Positions 61,280 through 64,000 of a stretch of DNA of 64,000 nt are shown in pieces. The stretch comes from Arthrobacter cupressi (GTDB taxonomy: Bacteria > Actinomycetota > Actinomycetes > Actinomycetales > Micrococcaceae). Location of the stretch: positions 224,427 to 288,426 of the forward strand of contig NZ_FNEI01000002.1 of NCBI RefSeq assembly GCF_900099975.1, in the 5' to 3' direction. The first letter of the stretch is position 1, and the number at the start of each line of letters is the position of its first letter. The position numbers were made by a program, and so were the translations under genes. Under the pieces are notes generated by a model. It worked only from the letters and a program-made list of their open reading frames with translations, was not told the origin of the DNA and ran no database searches.

Positions 61280-62008
61280 TCAGGCGCCTAACAGTTGCGG
61301 TGGAAGAGCGTAGATGAGCAGCACCGCCAGCAGGTTCTTGCAGGCGTGAACCAGGAAAGCGAACATGACGTTCTTTCCGGTCCAGACATATACCGCCACG
61401 AGCACCGCACCCATCCCGAGGTAAGGGACCATGGGCTGGAAGGAGAGGCCTTCCTGGCCGAACACATGGACGCCGGCGAACAACAATACGGACAGCGCAC
61501 AGCAGATCCAGATGTTGACGCGACCGCTGAGCTTGCCGATCAGCAGGTGGCGGAACAGGTACTCCTCGACAAAAGGCCCCACGAAGACCAGCAGGGGCAC
61601 GATCAGCCAGGCCGGCACTTCCTCGACCAGCGACTGGACTCCCAGTTGGTTCTCCGAAACGCGGGTCTGTCCGGTTGCCGTGACCAGCACGGCGGTGAGC
61701 ACCAGCATCACGACGACGGAGGCCGGCACCATGGCCAGCGTGAACCAAGGGCGCGTGGCAAGGATCCTGGTGTCGCGGGCGACCACCCGCCTGGCCGCCA
61801 GGAGGGCAAATATGCCTACGGAGGCATAGAACACGAGGTTGACAGCGTAGGTCGCCGCTGCCTGGGTGGGCAGCAGGCCTTGCAGGAGAGGTGCCAGCAG
61901 GCCGCCGGCGAACGCCGCGAAAAGCATCAGGCCAAGGTAGAGGCCGGCCGCCACCGCGTCGAGGCCATTGAAGCCATACAGCCTTCCCGGCGGCGGAATC
62001 TTGCCCAT
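61280..62008 (-). CDS. CPBP-family intramembrane metalloprotease
   Basis: The protein has 242 residues and about seven spans. The Abi/CPBP catalytic motif is FVEEYLFRHLL (E148, E149, R153, H154), with LLFAGVHVFG (His) and later FLVHACKN as further metal-ligand candidates. Family members process prenylated or membrane-anchored peptides, or confer bacteriocin immunity; the substrate here is unknown. TAGGCT (62016-62021, minus) lies 7 nt before the ATG. An upstream in-frame extension passes through a DNA repeat and is unlikely to be coding. Confidence 0.87.
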   Translation of the reverse strand: MGKIPPPGRLYGFNGLDAVAAGLYLGLMLFAAFAGGLLAPLLQGLLPTQAAATYAVNLVFYASVGIFALLAARRVVARDTRILATRPWFTLAMVPASVVVMLVLTAVLVTATGQTRVSENQLGVQSLVEEVPAWLIVPLLVFVGPFVEEYLFRHLLIGKLSGRVNIWICCALSVLLFAGVHVFGQEGLSFQPMVPYLGMGAVLVAVYVWTGKNVMFAFLVHACKNLLAVLLIYALPPQLLGA

Positions 62009-62019
62009 GTGACTAAGCC

Positions 62020-62127
62020 TATCTGCGAGGGGCCCCGGCCGAGCGGAGCGAGGTTGGGGGAGCAGAAAGGCGCTATCTGCGAGGGGCCCCGGCCGAGCGG
62101 AGCGAGGTTGGGGAAGCAGTGAGGCGC
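62020..62127. repeat. 54-bp tandem duplication
   Basis: Copies at 62020-62073 and 62074-62127 share TATCTGCGAGGGGCCCCGGC and GAGCGGAGCGAGGTTGGGG, with only a few differences in the last third. It lies between the divergent protease and metal-transport genes and includes the protease -10 in the first copy. Similar GGCCCCGGCCGAGCGGAGCGA sequences may occur elsewhere in such genomes. Confidence 0.9.
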
Positions 62128-62130
62128 CAA

Positions 62131-62161
62131 CTGGCGGGGGCGCCAGACACCCGGCTATAAT
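62131..62161 (+). promoter_or_regulatory. Promoter of metal-transport operon with dyad
   Basis: A consensus TATAAT (62156-62161) ends 7 nt before the ATG of the binding-protein gene. Just upstream CTGGCG-GGGG-CGCCAG (62131-62146) is a perfect dyad in the spacer or -35 area, a possible repressor site. No TTGACA-like -35 is visible. Confidence 0.6.
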
Positions 62162-62168
62162 TTTCGGT

Positions 62169-63113
62169 ATGCCTAAATCTTTGTTTCGGTACACCAAAGC
62201 TGCTGTCCGGAATATGTCGCTTGTCCTCGCCGCCGCCCTCGCGCTGGGCCTGACCGCCTGCGGCGGTTCGACCAGCGCCGGAAACGACGACCGGCCCGTT
62301 GTCCTGACCACCTTCACCGTCCTGGCCGATGTCGCCAAGAACGTCGCCGGCGACAAACTGCGCGTCGAATCCATCACGAAGGTGGGTGCGGAAATCCACG
62401 GCTACGAACCGACGCCCGGTGACATCCGCAAAGCCGCCCAGGCCGACCTGATCCTGGACAACGGGCTGAACCTCGAAGTCTGGTTCCAGCAGTTCGTTGA
62501 AGGGCTGGACGTCCCGCACGCCGTGGTGAGTGAGGGCGTGGAGCCGATGCCGATCGCCGAGGACAGCTACAAAGGCAAACCAAACCCGCACGCGTGGATG
62601 TCGCCGTCGAACGTCCAGATCTATGCCGACAACATGGCCAAGGCCTTCGCCAAACTCGACCCGGCCAACGCCGCCGTCTTCGAGGCCAACGCCAGCGCTT
62701 ACAAAGCCAAGCTCCAAGAGGTCAAGGACTACCTGGCCAGCGAACTGAAGGCCCTGCCGGTCCAGCAGCGCGCATTGGTCAGCTGTGAGGGAGCATTCTC
62801 CTACCTGACCCGCGACGTTGGGCTCAAGGAGGTTTACATCTGGGCCGTCAACGCCGAGCAGCAGGCCACGCCGCAGCAGATCGCCCGGGCCATCGAATAC
62901 GTCAAGGAGCATAAGGTTCCGGCCGTCTTCTGCGAATCCACGGTTTCCAATGCGCCCATGATGCAGGTGGTCGAGGCCAGCGGGGCGAAGTTCGGTGGCG
63001 TGCTCTACGTTGATTCCCTCTCCGAAGCGGACGGCCCTGTGCCGACGTACCTGGACCTCATCCGGCACGACGCCCGGACCATCGCGGGTGCCCTGACGGG
63101 GAAGACGTCATGA
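62169..63113 (+). CDS. Mn/Zn ABC transporter substrate-binding lipoprotein
   Basis: The protein has 314 residues, of the cluster A-I (ZnuA/PsaA) family. The signal peptide has a lipobox at C31 (GLTACGGS). Predicted metal ligands are H77 (EIHGYEPTP), H141 (NPHAWMSP), E207 (SCEGAFSYLT) and D282 (YVDSLSEADG), the His-His-Glu-Asp set of manganese- or zinc-binding members. No His-rich loop is present, which slightly favours manganese. It is leaderless after TATAAT. It overlaps the ATPase gene by ATGA. Confidence 0.9.
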   Translation: MPKSLFRYTKAAVRNMSLVLAAALALGLTACGGSTSAGNDDRPVVLTTFTVLADVAKNVAGDKLRVESITKVGAEIHGYEPTPGDIRKAAQADLILDNGLNLEVWFQQFVEGLDVPHAVVSEGVEPMPIAEDSYKGKPNPHAWMSPSNVQIYADNMAKAFAKLDPANAAVFEANASAYKAKLQEVKDYLASELKALPVQQRALVSCEGAFSYLTRDVGLKEVYIWAVNAEQQATPQQIARAIEYVKEHKVPAVFCESTVSNAPMMQVVEASGAKFGGVLYVDSLSEADGPVPTYLDLIRHDARTIAGALTGKTS

Positions 63114-63844
63114 GCACCCCGGCCATCCTCGTGGACAAGGTCACGGTGCATTACGGCGAAGTGCTTGCCCTGGACAGCGCGTCGCTGAGCCTGGAGCCGG
63201 CCCGGATCTGCGGGCTCGTGGGCATGAACGGGTCCGGCAAGTCCACGTTGTTCAAAGCAATCATGGGCATGGTGAAGCCCGACTCCGGCCGTGTCCTCGT
63301 CAACGGGCAGCCCCCCGTGAAGATGCGCAGGGAAGCCGGCATCGGATACGTCCCGCAAAGCGAGGACGTGGACTGGGCGTTCCCCTTGTCCGTGCGCGAC
63401 GTGGTGATGATGGGCCGGTACGGGCACCTCGGCTTCACCCGCCGGCCGCGCAAGGCGGACCGTGACGCCGTCGACCACGCCCTGGAACGCGTGGAACTGA
63501 GCGACTACGCCGACCGGCAGATCGGCCAGCTGTCCGGCGGCCAGAAGAAGCGCGCGTTCGTGGCGCGCGGCATCGCGCAGGGCGCTACCATGATGCTTCT
63601 CGACGAGCCTTTCGCCGGCGTCGACAAACGCTCCGAAGCGACCATCACCCGGCTGCTGCGGGAACTCGCCGCCGACGGCGCCACCATCCTGGTTTCCACC
63701 CACGATCTGCACGCGCTGCCGCAGCTTTGCGACGAAGCCGCCCTGCTCATGCGGAAGGTCCTCATGCACGGCTCCCCGGACGTCGTGCTGCAACCGGAAA
63801 ACCTTGCCATGGCCTTCGGACTCGACGTCATGAACAGGGGCTAG
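63110..63844 (+). CDS. Mn/Zn ABC transporter ATP-binding protein
   Basis: The protein has 244 residues. Walker A is GMNGSGKST, the signature is QLSGGQKKRA, Walker B is MMLLDEPFAGVD and the switch His is in STHDLHALP. The stretch YVPQSEDVDWAFPLSVRDVV is characteristic of SitB/MntB-type metal importers. It energises uptake with the permease that starts 3 nt downstream. Its ATG overlaps the upstream stop. Confidence 0.94.
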   Translation: MSTPAILVDKVTVHYGEVLALDSASLSLEPARICGLVGMNGSGKSTLFKAIMGMVKPDSGRVLVNGQPPVKMRREAGIGYVPQSEDVDWAFPLSVRDVVMMGRYGHLGFTRRPRKADRDAVDHALERVELSDYADRQIGQLSGGQKKRAFVARGIAQGATMMLLDEPFAGVDKRSEATITRLLRELAADGATILVSTHDLHALPQLCDEAALLMRKVLMHGSPDVVLQPENLAMAFGLDVMNRG

Positions 63845-63847
63845 GCG

Positions 63848-64000
63848 ATGGACCTGCTCAGCATGCTGCTGGAACCGCTCAGCTACGACTTCATGGTCCG
63901 CGCCCTGCTCACGACGGCGATCGCCGCCGTCGTCTGTGCCGTCCTGAGTTGCTGGCTGGTGCTGATCGGCTGGTCGCTGATGGGTGACGCCGTGTCGCAC
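63848..64000 (+). CDS. Mn/Zn ABC transporter permease, N-terminal part
   Basis: 51 codons run off the window end. MDLLSMLLEPLSYDFMVRAL, then TTAIAAVVCAVLSCWLVLIGWSLMGDAVSH, is the typical start of ABC-3 family permeases (SitC/MntC): first span, then a CxLLxGWSLMGDAxSHA loop. It follows the ATPase stop by 3 nt and completes a three-gene importer. Confidence 0.9.
   Translation, partial: MDLLSMLLEPLSYDFMVRALLTTAIAAVVCAVLSCWLVLIGWSLMGDAVSH

Noticed and set aside
1-64000. tRNA, rRNA, CRISPR arrays and transposases
   Set aside because: None were recognised on reading either strand; a tRNAscan, CRISPR finder or IS search would settle it.

Overview
The window reads as a chromosomal segment of a high-GC actinobacterium of the Micrococcaceae (Arthrobacter/Pseudarthrobacter type). 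The signs are the GC-rich coding, GTG/TTG starts, ATGA-coupled operons, many apparently leaderless promoters, and an actinobacterial gene set: helicase/secretion-neighbourhood Tad cluster, DUF4244 and DUF4229 proteins, and the 32-residue ribosomal protein bS22. Several blocks follow the gene order I recall from Mycobacterium tuberculosis: acs-nth-NUDIX-CpaE/Tad-helicase-topA (Rv3667-Rv3646 area), ppx2-TIM barrel-proC-HTH-bS22 (Rv0496-Rv0500B) and phosphatase-TlpA-CcdA-ResB-CcsB-men (Rv0525-Rv0548c).

Layout. 1-6.5 kb: the galE 3' end converges on a galactoside operon (binding protein, two permeases, GH42 beta-galactosidase, DeoR regulator). 6.6-12 kb: acetyl-CoA synthetase, an unknown membrane protein, endonuclease III and a CoA-type NUDIX hydrolase. 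12-22.8 kb: an orphan family-A polymerase, then a seven-gene Tad-like pilus/secretion operon, closed by a convergent MrfA-type helicase and a GNAT protein. 22.9-31.4 kb: trhO, three tandem paralogous lipoproteins, a methyltransferase, an ArsR regulator, topA and an SseB protein. 31.4-38.4 kb: Ppx/GppA, a TIM-barrel protein, proC, a KtrAB potassium system and AcuC. 38.4-39.8 kb: an AT-richer island holding a decayed secreted toxin-like gene and a small downstream gene. 39.9-46.3 kb: regulators, the lactate locus lldD/lldR with twin operators, a LacI regulator, an Ig-like secreted protein, and aroF behind an attenuator with a W-Y-A-Y-F leader peptide. 46.4-52.5 kb: HTH protein, bS22, HAD phosphatase, glutaredoxin, Rex, two tail-rich membrane proteins and YceI. 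51.9-61.2 kb: System II cytochrome c maturation, then menaquinone genes menA/menE/menB. 61.2-64 kb: a CPBP protease and the start of a Mn/Zn ABC transporter.

How genes fit together. Lactate oxidation, menaquinone synthesis, cytochrome c maturation and Rex all serve aerobic respiration. AcsA and AcuC are a likely acetylation-controlled acetate pair. The galactoside operon and galE form one catabolic locus.

The least explained items are the broken toxin/immunity-like pair at 38.7-39.8 kb, the three-lipoprotein cluster at 23.9-25.5 kb, the aromatic attenuator at 45.0-45.1 kb, and several palindromic intergenic elements. All calls come from reading the sequence; no database search was run.
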